A stretch of 64,000 nucleotides of DNA. Source: Rhizobium sp. ZPR4. Its GTDB lineage: Bacteria > Pseudomonadota > Alphaproteobacteria > Rhizobiales > Rhizobiaceae. The notes under the pieces are model-generated. The model saw nothing but the letters and a program-made list of their open reading frames with translations, did not search any database and was not told the origin of the DNA. Where the stretch lies: NCBI RefSeq assembly GCF_040215725.1, contig NZ_CP157967.1, forward strand, positions 682,001 to 746,000. The letters run 5' to 3'. The position numbers and the translations under genes were made by a program. Of the stretch, positions 1 through 9,199 are shown one piece after another; the first letter of the stretch is position 1; each line of letters starts with the position of its first letter.

Positions 1-465
1 AAAAGCAAGACCCTGACGGAGATGACTTCGTCGGAATGGGAGAGCCTTTGCGACGGCTGTGGCCTCTGTTGTCTCAACAAGCTGGAGGAATGGGATAGCG
101 GCGACGTCTATTTCACCTCGATCCGCTGCAAGCTGATGGATGGCGAAAGCTGTCGTTGCACGAGCTATCCGAACCGTTGGGATTTCGTGCCCGATTGCGT
201 ACAGCTCACGCCTGAGAAGGTGCCGGAGCTGGAATGGCTGCCGCCCACCTGCGCCTATCGCCTCGTCAATGATGGCCGCGATCTCTACTGGTGGCATCCG
301 CTGCTTTCGGGCGATCCGGAGACGGTGCACATCGCCGGCGTTTCCGCCCGAGGCCGCACGGTCAGCGAGACCGATGTCGATCTCGACGATTTCGAGGATT
401 ATGTCGTCGACTGGCCGCTGACCGTCGAAGACGATATGATGCCTAATCCTCCGGCAAAGCCATAG
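1..465 (+). CDS. YcgN/UPF0260-family cysteine cluster protein (5' end cut off)
   Basis: The frame is open from base 1, and the residues before the first in-window ATG (KSKTLTEM) fit the family, so the true start lies outside the window. The conserved block [11 protein letters not shown] followed by further cysteines (RCK, CRCTSYP, PDCVQL, PTCAY) is the cysteine cluster of the UPF0260/YcgN family, whose members are about 150 residues and have no firmly known biochemical role; metal binding is inferred from the cysteines. The last 23 bases overlap the convergent MmcQ-like gene. Confidence 0.88.
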   Translation, partial: KSKTLTEMTSSEWESLCDGCGLCCLNKLEEWDSGDVYFTSIRCKLMDGESCRCTSYPNRWDFVPDCVQLTPEKVPELEWLPPTCAYRLVNDGRDLYWWHPLLSGDPETVHIAGVSARGRTVSETDVDLDDFEDYVVDWPLTVEDDMMPNPPAKP

Positions 466-772
466 ATTTGGGTGCTGCGTTCCGCCATGCGCGGCGCACC
501 AGCCTCCTGACCTCTTCATCATCGGCATCATGGTGGAAAAGTCGCGTTGAACCCTTCAGACCCCAGCCGCCCGGCACGGGAGCGACGTGCTCCGGGGTGG
601 TTGCCAATGCCATCTGCTGCTGGTCAGGCGTCAATTTGACGACGCAGAAATGCGGGTCTGGTAGGGTCATGAAGATCTTGCCCCGCACGCGAAAGTCACG
701 GGTGCCGAAATGCGAGCCCTCTGCTGTTTCCGGCAAACCGAGGGCCAGGGATATGAGCTCCTCGTCGGTCAT
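443..772 (-). CDS. MmcQ/YjbR family protein
   Basis: A protein of about 109 residues beginning [15 protein letters not shown]. The pattern of an early acidic helix, then [15 protein letters not shown], a VKLTPDQQ strand and a C-terminal [10 protein letters not shown] helix is that of the MmcQ/YjbR family (CyaY-like fold, proposed double-wing DNA binding). The frame extends 17 codons further upstream to 823, but family members start at the MTDEE-type sequence, so the ATG at 772 is preferred; no strong ribosome binding site decides it. The role is unknown. It overlaps the convergent upstream gene by 23 bases. Confidence 0.8.
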   Translation of the reverse strand: MTDEELISLALGLPETAEGSHFGTRDFRVRGKIFMTLPDPHFCVVKLTPDQQQMALATTPEHVAPVPGGWGLKGSTRLFHHDADDEEVRRLVRRAWRNAAPKSMALPED

Positions 773-929
773 CGGCTTGACAGTATCACGCCAGATCACC
801 AGGCAGCAAACGGAAGCCGGCACGGTCTTCGACCAAACAGTCCCACAGGCGAGATGGTCAGTTTATTGAATTGAGCCTGTCCACATGGTATCGCCGCCGT
901 GCCCTCGCATATGCACAAGGAGCCGCCGG

Positions 930-1238
930 GTGATCCGTCATATCGTCTTCTTCACCGTTCCCGATCGCGCCAAGCTTGAGGAGGTCCGTTCCGGCCTCTC
1001 TATCCTCACCGCCATTCCGCATGCGCGGCTTTTGGAGATCGGCACGAACGTCAAGACCGATCAGCTCGGAACCGAAGTCGATCTCGTCGTCTACGGCGAA
1101 TTCGACGACGAAGCGGCGTTGGCAGCTTACAAGGCCCATCCAAACTATCAGCGGTCCATCGAGCGCGTTCGTCCGCTTCGCGAAATGCGCATTGCTGCAG
1201 ACTATGAGACGGTGACGGCCGTCCGTGAACCTTTCTGA
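930..1238 (+). CDS. Dabb family (stress-responsive A/B barrel) protein
   Basis: About 102 residues starting VIRHIVFFTVPD, with the ferredoxin-like Dabb pattern: a first strand HIVFFTV, the central VDLVVYGEFDDEAALAAYKAHP segment, and the ending RPLREMRIAADYE. A GTG start at 930 is chosen because AAGGAG lies about 8 bases upstream; the longer frame from 885 would add a proline- and arginine-rich tail unlike the family. Dabb proteins act as small dimeric barrels, some as cyclases or stress proteins; no function can be assigned here. Confidence 0.82.
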   Translation: MIRHIVFFTVPDRAKLEEVRSGLSILTAIPHARLLEIGTNVKTDQLGTEVDLVVYGEFDDEAALAAYKAHPNYQRSIERVRPLREMRIAADYETVTAVREPF

Positions 1239-1802
1239 ACATCGGGCGCCGGACAGGACCATTTCCCGTCAACCATTTCAACGGATTGAGCACGCGAGCG
1301 GAATCGGATTGTTGGCGAGCGGATTCTCGGCTTGAGGTTCTTGAATCAACTTTTGAAAGCCCAGACTCAACTTGAGAGGAAATCGCGGCAAGCGATTCAA
1401 AGGACTCAAGGAATCGCCACGCCTTATGTCGATAAGGCGCTTGCAGGCCAGTTGCATTGGCCACGAAAGGCGACGTTTCATCTCGCCTCCACGAACCGAT
1501 GATAAGCGAGAATGATTAAAAATGGTTAAGCCTGCGGCTCCGGGCGTGGTGCCCGCGAACGCGGATACATATCGATTCACGCATGTCGCCGATAGATTGT
1601 ATCGATGCTGCGCTCTGGAACGACAGTCGGTTGCCGTTATCACGCCACGGCAGATTCGTATTCAATAATTTCAAAGGCTTAGTACATCAGTCGAGCGATC
1701 CTTACGCCCGGTTGGCCGAAAATTACAGCCCATTCATTTGCCATTCAGACGTGTTTGGGTAAATAATCGGCCAAGTTAATATCCCTGTGGGAAGTCCGAA
1801 GC
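1239..1802. other. Intergenic region upstream of feuN
   Basis: This 560-base stretch separates the Dabb gene from feuN. The only coding candidate is a short minus-strand frame at 1278-1481, listed separately. The right half, about 1500-1800, is AT-richer than its surroundings and is the likely place for the feuN promoter and any operator, but I could not identify convincing -35/-10 boxes. No tRNA or strong hairpin was seen. Confidence 0.5.
1278..1481 (-). CDS. Possible small basic protein (67 aa)
   Basis: An ATG at 1481 on the minus strand is preceded by GGAGG with a 4-base spacer (CCTCC at 1486-1490 on the plus strand). It opens a 67-residue frame beginning MKRRLSWPMQLACKRLID, rich in arginine, lysine and proline. 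I recognise no family. The ribosome binding site is the main support; composition is not clearly coding, so this may be chance. Confidence 0.25.
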   Translation of the reverse strand: MKRRLSWPMQLACKRLIDIRRGDSLSPLNRLPRFPLKLSLGFQKLIQEPQAENPLANNPIPLACSIR

Positions 1803-2057
1803 ATGGCCTCATTTTCAAGCATAGCAGCAGCGGCCCTCGTCCTGGCCGGCTCGTCTGTTCTGCCGGCGCCAGCGCCGACGTCGACCCTGGTCGCGCGCGC
1901 CAACAGCGATTGCAGTGAGGCAGCCGAGGAAGTCGTCGCCAAGACCGGCGGCCAGCTTCTTTCCGCACAACCTTCCGGTGACAGCTGCATCATCACCGTT
2001 CTCGTCCAGGGCAACGGGCAGCGCCCGCGCAAGGTGACGATGAAGGTGCCGATGTGA
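1803..2057 (+). CDS. feuN: FeuN-like small periplasmic modulator of FeuPQ
   Basis: This 84-residue protein has an N-terminal hydrophobic signal segment (AAAALVLAGSSVL) and a short mature domain with two cysteines (SDCSEAA and DSCIITV), suggesting a disulfide in the periplasm. It sits directly upstream of the response regulator and sensor kinase genes. In Sinorhizobium meliloti the equivalent position holds feuN, an approximately 83-residue periplasmic protein that restrains the FeuPQ two-component system. Length, secretion signal and position all match, so I call it FeuN by context; sequence identity to FeuN could not be tested here. The mature part is also PepSY-like in size. Confidence 0.68.
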   Translation: MASFSSIAAAALVLAGSSVLPAPAPTSTLVARANSDCSEAAEEVVAKTGGQLLSAQPSGDSCIITVLVQGNGQRPRKVTMKVPM

Positions 2058-2180
2058 TGCCAAGGCATTTCGCTATCAACCTAAAGCCTTGAATCTTACA
2101 CAAAATCTTATTGTTTCCGTGATTCCACTGTAGCGCGATTTACAGTACTGTTTCTCGAACCGGGGAAATTGGATTCAGAC

Positions 2181-2852
2181 ATGCGCATTCTCATAGTCGA
2201 AGACGATATCAACTTGAACCGCCAGCTTGCCGAGGCATTGAAGGAGGCGGGCTATGTGGTCGATACGGCCTTTGATGGCGAGGAGGGGCATTTCCTCGGC
2301 GATACCGAACCTTACGATGCGATCATCCTGGATATAGGCTTGCCTGAAATGGATGGCATCACCGTGCTTGAAAAATGGCGCGGCGCCGGACGCACCGTGC
2401 CTGTGCTGATCCTGACCGCTCGCGACCGCTGGAGCGACAAGGTGGCAGGCATCGATGCCGGCGCGGACGACTACGTCACCAAGCCTTTCCATGTCGAGGA
2501 AGTGCTCGCCCGCATCCGCGCGCTCATCCGCCGTGCCGCGGGTCACGCCTCTTCGGAAATCGTCTGTGGCCCTGTGCGGCTCGACACCAAGAGCTCGAAG
2601 GCGACTGTCGATGGCAAGCCGCTGAAGCTCACCTCGCACGAGTACCGCCTGCTTGCCTATCTCATGCACCATAAGGGCGAAGTCGTGTCGCGCACGGAGC
2701 TGGTCGAACATATGTACGATCAGGATTTTGATAGGGATTCCAATACGATCGAGGTGTTTGTCGGTCGTTTGCGCAAGAAGATGGGTGTCGATCTGATTGA
2801 AACGGTCCGTGGCCTTGGTTACCGAATCCAAGCTCCGACCAATGCGAATTAA
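2181..2852 (+). CDS. feuP: FeuP, OmpR/PhoP-type response regulator
   Basis: A 223-residue response regulator with an N-terminal receiver (MRILIVEDD start, phosphoacceptor Asp51 in the IILDIGLPEMDG block, later LTARD and the KPF lysine) and a C-terminal winged helix (LTSHEYRLLAYLM through SNTIEVFVGRLRKKM and RGLGYRI). The ATG at 2181 gives the canonical receiver start; a TTG at 2169 would only add four residues. It overlaps the kinase gene by 11 bases and lies next to the cytochrome c maturation genes, as described for rhizobial feuPQ and cycHJKL. In S. meliloti FeuP controls ndvA and cyclic glucan export under low osmolarity; in R. leguminosarum it was linked to iron uptake. Confidence 0.85.
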   Translation: MRILIVEDDINLNRQLAEALKEAGYVVDTAFDGEEGHFLGDTEPYDAIILDIGLPEMDGITVLEKWRGAGRTVPVLILTARDRWSDKVAGIDAGADDYVTKPFHVEEVLARIRALIRRAAGHASSEIVCGPVRLDTKSSKATVDGKPLKLTSHEYRLLAYLMHHKGEVVSRTELVEHMYDQDFDRDSNTIEVFVGRLRKKMGVDLIETVRGLGYRIQAPTNAN

Positions 2853-4239
2853 GTCGCTCACCGCGCGCGTCCTGCTGCTGACCACATTGTGGTCCGCAGT
2901 GGCGCTGGTGGTGATCGGCCTCGTTATCTCAAACATCTATCGCAAGAGTGCCGAGCGCGGTTTTCAGGACCTGTTGCGCGCTCAGCTCTATAACGTCATC
3001 AACTCGGTGACGATCGGCGATCAAGGCGCCTTAGCCGGCAGCCCGCAGCTCGGTGACCTGCGGTTTGCCCAGCCCAAGACCGGCTGGTACTGGATGGTAG
3101 AGCCGCTCGGCACCTATACCGCGACACCGCTGGTCTCGCCGTCGCTCGGCGCATCGAATCTGCCGGTGCTTTCGGTGCTGGAAGCGCCCTTCGACAAGAA
3201 TTACGAGCGCTATTACATCGTCACCGATGCCTTCGGGAACCGCGTTCAGGTGGCCGAGACCGAAGTCGTGCTCGACACGGACGGCCGCGCCGCGCGCTTC
3301 CGCGTGACCGGCAATGTTGCCGTGGTCGAGGATGACGTACGCAACTTCTCCCACAGCCTTTATTTTGCGCTCGTCGGCTTCGGCGTCGGAAGCTTGATCG
3401 TCAATGCACTCGCCATTCTCTATGGTCTGAAGCCGCTCGATAAGGCTCGCGCCGCGCTGGAACGCATCCGCGCGGGCGAAAGCGAGCGCTTGCAAGGCGA
3501 TTTCCCGCGCGAGATCCTGCCGCTTGCCAATGAGATCAATGCGCTGATCGACAGCAACCGGCGTATCGTCGAGCGCGCCCGCATGCAGGTCGGCAATCTC
3601 GCCCACTCGCTGAAAACGCCGATCGCGGTGCTGCTCAACGAATCCCGTGTCCTTGAGCGATCACATGGTGATCTGGTGAAGAACCAGGCCGAGGTCATGC
3701 AAGGCCAGGTGCAATCCTATCTTAATCGTGCCCGCATCGCCGCCCAGCGCGAATCCGTCCTGGCGCGCACCGAGGCCGAGCCGGCGCTGGAGCGTCTTGT
3801 CCGCGTCATGCGGCGGCTGAACGCCGACAAGGAATTCGAACTTTCCGTCTCGCCCAATCTGGCGCTCGCCATGGAACAGCAGGATCTGGAGGAGACGGTC
3901 GGCAACCTCCTCGAAAATGCCGCCCGCTTTGCTGAACACAAGGTGCGCCTGGTTGCAAATGAGGCGCCGGCTGAGATCAAGGGCATTGATCCGGCGCGGC
4001 GCCATTGGGTGGAACTGGTAGTTGAGGACGATGGCCCCGGTCTGGAGCCGGATCAGATCCGTGAAGCCATGAAGCGCGGGCGCAGGCTGGATGAAAGCAA
4101 GCCCGGCACCGGGCTTGGCCTGTCGATCGTCAGCGAAATCACGAATGAATATCAAGGCCGTTTCGAACTCTCCCGGGGTAGCTGGGGCGGGCTTCGGGCG
4201 AGCCTAATTTTGCCGGGTCTGACGAAGGATGTTGCGTGA
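2842..4239 (+). CDS. feuQ: FeuQ, membrane sensor histidine kinase
   Basis: A 465-residue kinase: transmembrane helix at about 8-32, a periplasmic sensor domain of roughly 140 residues, a second helix at about 173-195, a HAMP-like linker, an H-box with His255 in GNLAHSLKTP, and a C-terminal ATPase domain with the N-box NLLENAARFA, DDGPGL and GTGLGLSIV. The ATG at 2842 overlaps the end of feuP, indicating translational coupling. The partner is FeuP and the likely periplasmic modulator is the small protein encoded upstream. In S. meliloti this kinase senses osmotic conditions. Confidence 0.85.
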   Translation: MRIKSLTARVLLLTTLWSAVALVVIGLVISNIYRKSAERGFQDLLRAQLYNVINSVTIGDQGALAGSPQLGDLRFAQPKTGWYWMVEPLGTYTATPLVSPSLGASNLPVLSVLEAPFDKNYERYYIVTDAFGNRVQVAETEVVLDTDGRAARFRVTGNVAVVEDDVRNFSHSLYFALVGFGVGSLIVNALAILYGLKPLDKARAALERIRAGESERLQGDFPREILPLANEINALIDSNRRIVERARMQVGNLAHSLKTPIAVLLNESRVLERSHGDLVKNQAEVMQGQVQSYLNRARIAAQRESVLARTEAEPALERLVRVMRRLNADKEFELSVSPNLALAMEQQDLEETVGNLLENAARFAEHKVRLVANEAPAEIKGIDPARRHWVELVVEDDGPGLEPDQIREAMKRGRRLDESKPGTGLGLSIVSEITNEYQGRFELSRGSWGGLRASLILPGLTKDVA

Positions 4240-4330
4240 GGAACGGCATGATGCCAAAAAGACGTTGTGGGTCATGATGATGCCGCAGCGCAGTACCTAT
4301 GGTTTTGCTTTTTGATACTGGTTCGGTTGT

Positions 4331-4762
4331 ATGAAGCTTCGTACCTTTTTTCTAATTGTCCCCTCTCTTTCCGCCGCGATTGCGCTTTCAGGTTGCTCGA
4401 CAACGAGCGGCCTAGGGGGTGGCAAGAGCCTGTTTTCGTCTGCGAAGCCTCCAGCCTCCGCAACCTTCATCAATGCTCTTGATGGCGGCATCGTCGAGCG
4501 CACCGGCATCAAGCTCAGCGATAGCGACAAGCAGCGCGCGCTGGAGGCGGAATATCGGGCGCTTGAGACGTCGCCTCTTGGCCAGCCGGTGGCCTGGAAG
4601 GGCAGGAATGCAAGTGGCGAGGTTGTTCCCGCGGCACCCTATCAGGTCGGTTCCCAGAATTGCCGGCAATATACCCACACCGTTACCGTTGACGGCAAGC
4701 CGACGACGGCAAGAGGAGCGGCCTGCCGCAATGACGATGGCACCTGGACGCCGCTCGACTAA
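4331..4762 (+). CDS. Surface-antigen-like outer membrane lipoprotein
   Basis: This 143-residue protein has a lipoprotein signal peptide with the lipobox LSGC (Cys22), then a glycine/serine-rich linker and a C-terminal domain with GSQNCRQYTHTVTVDGK and ARGAACRNDDGTWTPL. That ending is typical of the RT0821/Lpp0805 17-kDa surface antigen domain, with two conserved cysteines. It is predicted to be an outer membrane lipoprotein; no enzymatic role is known. It lies 91 bases after feuQ on the same strand and may be read with it. Confidence 0.78.
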   Translation: MKLRTFFLIVPSLSAAIALSGCSTTSGLGGGKSLFSSAKPPASATFINALDGGIVERTGIKLSDSDKQRALEAEYRALETSPLGQPVAWKGRNASGEVVPAAPYQVGSQNCRQYTHTVTVDGKPTTARGAACRNDDGTWTPLD

Positions 4763-4763
4763 A

Positions 4764-4855
4764 GCGATTTCAGCAAAAGCGCGCAGCGGTTTTCCGTCTG
4801 GAATTGCGTAAAAACAAAGGATGGATCTTTTCGCGATTCGAAGAAAAGCGGAAAG
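4764..4855 (+). repeat. Rhizobial intergenic repeat, copy A
   Basis: The sequence between the lipoprotein stop and ccmI shares long segments with 60366-60470: a core GCGCAGCGGTTTTCCGT, then GGAATTGC, an AACAAAG patch and TTCGCGATTCGAAGAAAAGC. In this copy the left arm has decayed (GATTTC instead of AATTCC), so the palindromic potential is partly lost. It is one of three copies in the window. Confidence 0.8.
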
Positions 4856-4957
4856 GCCCCAGGTTTCCGCGCTGAAAGGCGCGGCCAAACGCCTCAAATC
4901 TTCGTCAGAGAGCCTTTCCTGGTTGGAATAAGCGCCCCGTTAAAGTATTGGGCGTCT

Positions 4958-6100
4958 ATGCTGTTCTGGATTCTCGTGGCCGTTCTTACGGCGGTTGTCG
5001 GCGCTGTGCTGCTCTATCCTCTTCTGCGTGGTGCGAAGGAGGCGGAGGACTGTCGTTCCGGCGAGGCCGAGGTCTATCGCGATCAGCTTCGTGAATTGGA
5101 ACGCGATCTTGCCGGCGGCCTCATCTCCGCGCAGGAGGCCGGCTATGCCCGCGCCGAAATCGGACGGCGTCTCATCGCTGCCGCCAAGGACGAGAAAACG
5201 GCAGCGAAATCGCCTGCGCATGGCAGCTATCGTCTTGCCCAGGCCTTTATCATCGTCGTTCTTCCGGCCGTTGGTCTCTGTCTCTATCTCGCCAACGGCG
5301 ATCCCGGCCTGCCAGCCCAGCCGCTGGAAGCGCGGCTGGAGAAGCCAGGAAACGATCTTGCCATCTCGATCGTCAAGATCGAGCAGCATCTGGCGAAGAA
5401 CCCGGACGACGCCAAGGGCTGGGAGGTCCTGGCGCCGATCTATTTCAAGACCAACCGCATCGGCGATGCGGAGCTCGCTTATCGTAACGTCATCCGCCTG
5501 CTGGGGCCGAATGCGATCCGGCTTGGCGATCTGGGCGAGGTGCTGGTCGTCAAGGCCAATGGTATTGTGACGGCGGAGGCGCGCAGCGTGTTGCAACAGT
5601 CTCTGGCGCTCGATGCCGCCAACCCTCGCACGCTTTTCTATCTGGCGCTGGCACTGGAGCAGGAGGGCAAGGCGGCCGATGCGAAGACGGCCTTCGAGGC
5701 TCTGGCGAAACAATCGCCGCCGGATGCGCCTTGGCTTGCAGCCGTCGACGAACATATCGTCAAGAATGGCGGCAAGGCTGTGTCGTCTGCAAATGCCAAT
5801 GCGCCCGGCAATCCGACCGCGGACGATGTGGCGGCGGCGAATGCATTGAGCAGCGGCGACCGCCAACAGATGATCCGCGGTATGGTCGATAGCCTCGATG
5901 CCAAGCTGAAGGACGATCCGAAGAACTTCGAAGGCTGGATGCGGCTGATCCGCTCCTATGTGGTGCTGAATGATCGGGAGCGCGCAGCGGATGCGTTGAA
6001 GCGCGGTCTCGCGGCCTTTCCGGCCGATGGAGGGGAGGGCCAGCAGCTTCTGGCGCTGGCGAAGGAATTGGGCCTGCCGACGGAGGTGACGCAGCAATGA
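4958..6100 (+). CDS. ccmI: CcmI (CycH), cytochrome c biogenesis TPR protein
   Basis: A 380-residue protein with an N-terminal helix ([19 protein letters not shown]), a cytoplasmic coil with [18 protein letters not shown], a second helix at about 93-112 and a periplasmic TPR region ([16 protein letters not shown], later [19 protein letters not shown]). This is the CcmI architecture; it chaperones apocytochrome c for delivery to the CcmF-CcmH heme ligation complex. The stop codon overlaps the start of ccmE in an ATGA. In Rhizobium the gene is known as cycH. Confidence 0.93.
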   Translation: MLFWILVAVLTAVVGAVLLYPLLRGAKEAEDCRSGEAEVYRDQLRELERDLAGGLISAQEAGYARAEIGRRLIAAAKDEKTAAKSPAHGSYRLAQAFIIVVLPAVGLCLYLANGDPGLPAQPLEARLEKPGNDLAISIVKIEQHLAKNPDDAKGWEVLAPIYFKTNRIGDAELAYRNVIRLLGPNAIRLGDLGEVLVVKANGIVTAEARSVLQQSLALDAANPRTLFYLALALEQEGKAADAKTAFEALAKQSPPDAPWLAAVDEHIVKNGGKAVSSANANAPGNPTADDVAAANALSSGDRQQMIRGMVDSLDAKLKDDPKNFEGWMRLIRSYVVLNDRERAADALKRGLAAFPADGGEGQQLLALAKELGLPTEVTQQ

Positions 6101-6546
6101 CCCGCAAGCAGAAACGACTGGCTGTGATCGCCGGCGGCATGGGTTTCATCGCGGTTGCCGTGCTGCTCGTCCTGTTCGCCTTCAGCCAGTCGGTCGCCTA
6201 TTTCTACATGCCGGCCGATCTCGCCAAGACGCCGGTCAATGCCGGCACGCTGATCCGCCTCGGCGGGCTTGTCGGGGAGGGCTCGATCGTGCGTGGTCAG
6301 GGCACCCAGGTTCAATTCTCGGTCACCGACGGCACCGATACGATCAAGGTGAAATATGATGGCATCCTGCCGGATCTCTTCCGTGAAGGACAGGGTGTGG
6401 TCACTGAAGGCAAGTTCGAACCGGGCAGCGACGTTTTCGTTGCCGACAGCGTGCTTGCCAAGCATGATGAGCGCTACATGCCGAAGCAGGTCGCCGACAA
6501 GCTGAAGGCCGATGGCGTGTGGAAAGGCGAGGAGGCCAGCCAATGA
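6097..6546 (+). CDS. ccmE: CcmE (CycJ), periplasmic heme chaperone
   Basis: A 149-residue membrane-anchored protein: helix at about 8-30, then the OB-fold heme chaperone domain. The covalent heme ligand is His123 in [10 protein letters not shown], with Tyr127 completing the HxxxY motif. It carries heme from CcmC to CcmF. It overlaps ccmI upstream and ccmF downstream by four bases each, so translation is coupled. Known as cycJ in rhizobia. Confidence 0.95.
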   Translation: MTRKQKRLAVIAGGMGFIAVAVLLVLFAFSQSVAYFYMPADLAKTPVNAGTLIRLGGLVGEGSIVRGQGTQVQFSVTDGTDTIKVKYDGILPDLFREGQGVVTEGKFEPGSDVFVADSVLAKHDERYMPKQVADKLKADGVWKGEEASQ

Positions 6547-8531
6547 TCATCGAGCTCGGACATTATGCGCTGGTGCTGGCGCTGGCGACCGCGCTGATCG
6601 TCTCCATCCTGCCTGTCGCCGGCGCCCGGCGCGGTGACGCGTCGATGATGGATATCGCCCCGGTCGGCTCGGTCGTCATGTTCCTGCTGGTTGCCTTCTC
6701 CTTCGGCGTGCTGACCTATGCCTATGTCGCCTCCGATTTCTCCGTCCTCAACGTCTGGGCCAATTCCCATTCGCTGATGCCGCTGATCTTCAAGATCTCC
6801 GGCGTCTGGGGCAATCATGAGGGATCGATGATGCTCTGGCTGCTGATCCTGGCGCTGTTCAGCGCGCTGGTCGCGCTCTTCGGGCGCAATCTGCCTGACG
6901 TGTTGCGCGCCAATGTGCTTGCCGTGCAGTCATGGATCTCCTCGGCCTTTCTGGTCTTTATCCTGCTCACCTCTAATCCCTTCATTCGCATGAACCCGGC
7001 GCCGGCCGAGGGCAAGGATCTCAATCCCATCCTCCAGGACATTGGGCTGGCGATCCACCCGCCCTTGCTCTATCTCGGCTATGTCGGCTTTTCCGTCTGC
7101 TTCTCCTTTGCCGTCGCAGCACTTCTGGAAGGGCGTATCGATGCCGCCTGGGCGCGCTGGGTCCGTCCCTGGACGCTGGCGGCCTGGAGCTTCCTGACGC
7201 TTGGTATCGCCATGGGGTCCTACTGGGCCTATTACGAGCTCGGCTGGGGCGGCTGGTGGTTCTGGGACCCGGTGGAAAACGCGTCCTTCATGCCCTGGCT
7301 TGCCGGCACGGCGCTACTGCATTCGGCACTCGTCATGGAAAAGCGCGATGCCCTGAAGATCTGGACCGTTCTGCTGGCGATCCTCACCTTCTCGCTCTCG
7401 CTGCTTGGCACCTTTCTCGTCCGCTCCGGCGTGCTGACCTCGGTGCATTCCTTCGCCAGCGATCCGACGCGCGGCATCTTCATTCTCTGCATACTGCTGG
7501 TCTTCATCGGCGGGGCGCTGTCGCTGTTTGCCCTGCGCGCGCCGAAGCTTGCCGCCGGCGGATTGTTCGCGCCGATCTCGCGCGAGGGAGCGCTGGTGCT
7601 GAACAACCTGATCCTGACGGTCGCTTGCGGCACGGTGCTGACCGGCACGCTCTATCCGCTGGCGCTCGAAACGCTGACCGGTGACAAGATTTCCGTCGGC
7701 CCGCCCTTCTTCAACATGACGTTCGGGCTGTTGATGACCCCGATCCTCGTTGCCGTACCGTTCGGCCCGCTGCTCGCCTGGAAGCGCGGCGATCTGCTCG
7801 GCGCGTTGCAGAGGCTTTATGTCATTGCGGGCCTGGCCTTCCTGGCCGGCCTTGTCCTGTTCTATGTCGAGCATGGTGGGCCGGTGCTTGCCGCTCTCGG
7901 TCTCGCCGCCGGCTTCTTCCTGGTCTTCGGCGCCTTGGCCGATCTCTGGTATCGCGCCGGCGTCGGCAAGGTGGCGGCTGGCGTCGCCTGGCGCCGCCTG
8001 AGCGGGCTGCCGCGCTCTGCTTTCGGCACCGCACTTGCCCATGCCGGCCTCGGCATCACTGTCCTCGGTATCGTCGCCGTGACGACCTTCGAGGGCGAAC
8101 ACATCACCAGCATGAAGCCGGGCGAGATGGCCGAGCTTGGCGGCTACAGCCTACGCTTTGACGGCATGCAGCCGGGCGTCGGTCCCAATTTCACAGAGGA
8201 TCGCGCCCGCTTCACAGTCAGCCGCGGCGGTGTTGCTTTCGCCGAGATGTCTTCTTCCAAGCGCGTCTTCACCGCAAGCCGCACGGCGACCACCGAATCG
8301 GGCATTCTCACGCTCGGTCTCAATCAGCTCTATGTGTCGGTCGGCGATGCCAGCAAGGATGGCGGCATGGTCGTGCGCATCTGGTGGAAGCCGTTCATTC
8401 TCTGCATCTGGATGGGCGCGCTCGTCATGGCGATCGGCGGTTTCGTGTCGCTCAGCGATCGTCGCCTGCGCGTCGGCGCGCCCAGCCGCAAGGTGAAACC
8501 GGTTCGTCCGGCTATGGAACCGGCCGAATGA
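6543..8531 (+). CDS. ccmF: CcmF (CycK), heme lyase subunit
   Basis: A 662-residue polytopic membrane protein with the tryptophan-rich WWD motif (around [19 protein letters not shown]) and conserved histidines near the membrane face, as in the CcmF/CcmC/CcsA heme handling family. The start is ATG 6543, inside the ATGA overlap with ccmE; an upstream in-frame ATG at 6519 lies in ccmE. CcmF attaches heme to apocytochrome c together with CcmH and CcmI. Known as cycK in Rhizobium. Confidence 0.95.
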   Translation: MIIELGHYALVLALATALIVSILPVAGARRGDASMMDIAPVGSVVMFLLVAFSFGVLTYAYVASDFSVLNVWANSHSLMPLIFKISGVWGNHEGSMMLWLLILALFSALVALFGRNLPDVLRANVLAVQSWISSAFLVFILLTSNPFIRMNPAPAEGKDLNPILQDIGLAIHPPLLYLGYVGFSVCFSFAVAALLEGRIDAAWARWVRPWTLAAWSFLTLGIAMGSYWAYYELGWGGWWFWDPVENASFMPWLAGTALLHSALVMEKRDALKIWTVLLAILTFSLSLLGTFLVRSGVLTSVHSFASDPTRGIFILCILLVFIGGALSLFALRAPKLAAGGLFAPISREGALVLNNLILTVACGTVLTGTLYPLALETLTGDKISVGPPFFNMTFGLLMTPILVAVPFGPLLAWKRGDLLGALQRLYVIAGLAFLAGLVLFYVEHGGPVLAALGLAAGFFLVFGALADLWYRAGVGKVAAGVAWRRLSGLPRSAFGTALAHAGLGITVLGIVAVTTFEGEHITSMKPGEMAELGGYSLRFDGMQPGVGPNFTEDRARFTVSRGGVAFAEMSSSKRVFTASRTATTESGILTLGLNQLYVSVGDASKDGGMVVRIWWKPFILCIWMGALVMAIGGFVSLSDRRLRVGAPSRKVKPVRPAMEPAE

Positions 8532-9031
8532 GCGGGCGGCCGATATCTCTTTTGGCGCGTAAAAGGCGGCTTGGCGGCTGGATGCGGCTTTGCCTCTGCC
8601 TTGCTGCGCTGCTGATGCCGCTGTCCGCCTTTGCCGTCAATCCCGATGAAGTTTTGCCCGATCCGGCCTTGGAAGCACGGGCGCGCACGATCTCGGCCGA
8701 GTTGCGCTGTATGGTCTGCCAGAACCAATCCATCGATGATTCCAATGCCGATCTTGCCCGCGACCTGCGCCTGCTCGTACGCAAGCGCCTCACCGATGGC
8801 GACACCGATCAGCAGGTGCTCGATTACATCGTGTCCCGCTACGGCGAGTTCGTCCTGCTCAAGCCGCGTCTGAGCGAGAAGACCTATATTCTCTGGGGTG
8901 CGCCAATTGTACTCTTCGTCGCAGGCGGATTGGCCCTTGCCGTCTATGCCCGACGCCGCGCTGGCAAGCCTACCGGCAGCTCTCTGAGCGCCGATGAAGA
9001 GGCGCAGTTGAAAGACATCCTGGGGAAGTGA
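8528..9031 (+). CDS. ccmH: CcmH (CycL), cytochrome c thioreductase subunit
   Basis: A 167-residue protein with a signal sequence ([16 protein letters not shown]), the redox motif Cys61-x-x-Cys64 in [11 protein letters not shown], and a C-terminal membrane helix at about 124-142. It keeps the CXXCH motif of apocytochrome c reduced for heme ligation. The ATG at 8528 overlaps the ccmF stop; a second ATG at 8582 would shorten the N-terminus by 18 residues and gives a more usual signal peptide. It ends the cycHJKL operon. Confidence 0.93.
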   Translation: MSGRPISLLARKRRLGGWMRLCLCLAALLMPLSAFAVNPDEVLPDPALEARARTISAELRCMVCQNQSIDDSNADLARDLRLLVRKRLTDGDTDQQVLDYIVSRYGEFVLLKPRLSEKTYILWGAPIVLFVAGGLALAVYARRRAGKPTGSSLSADEEAQLKDILGK

Positions 9032-9199
9032 CGCGGCCGTCATCTTCCGTCGTGACATTGCAACGATTTCCTTACATTACGAATTTTTCATGGGGCGGAC
9101 AGTTCGTTGTAAGGTGCCGTGCCCTATATCTTTACCATGACGAACCATAGCCGGTTCTGCCGGCGCAAATCCGACGAGAAAAGAAGAGGTAACTCGCAT

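Noticed and set aside
2169..2852. TTG start four codons earlier for feuP
   Set aside because: The ATG at 2181 gives the canonical receiver start.
4940..6097. Long minus-strand frame opposite ccmI
   Set aside because: It covers a conserved gene with overlapping operon junctions and has arginine-rich shadow composition.
9115..9130. CTATAT as -10 box for degP
   Set aside because: No matching -35 element was seen at a proper distance.
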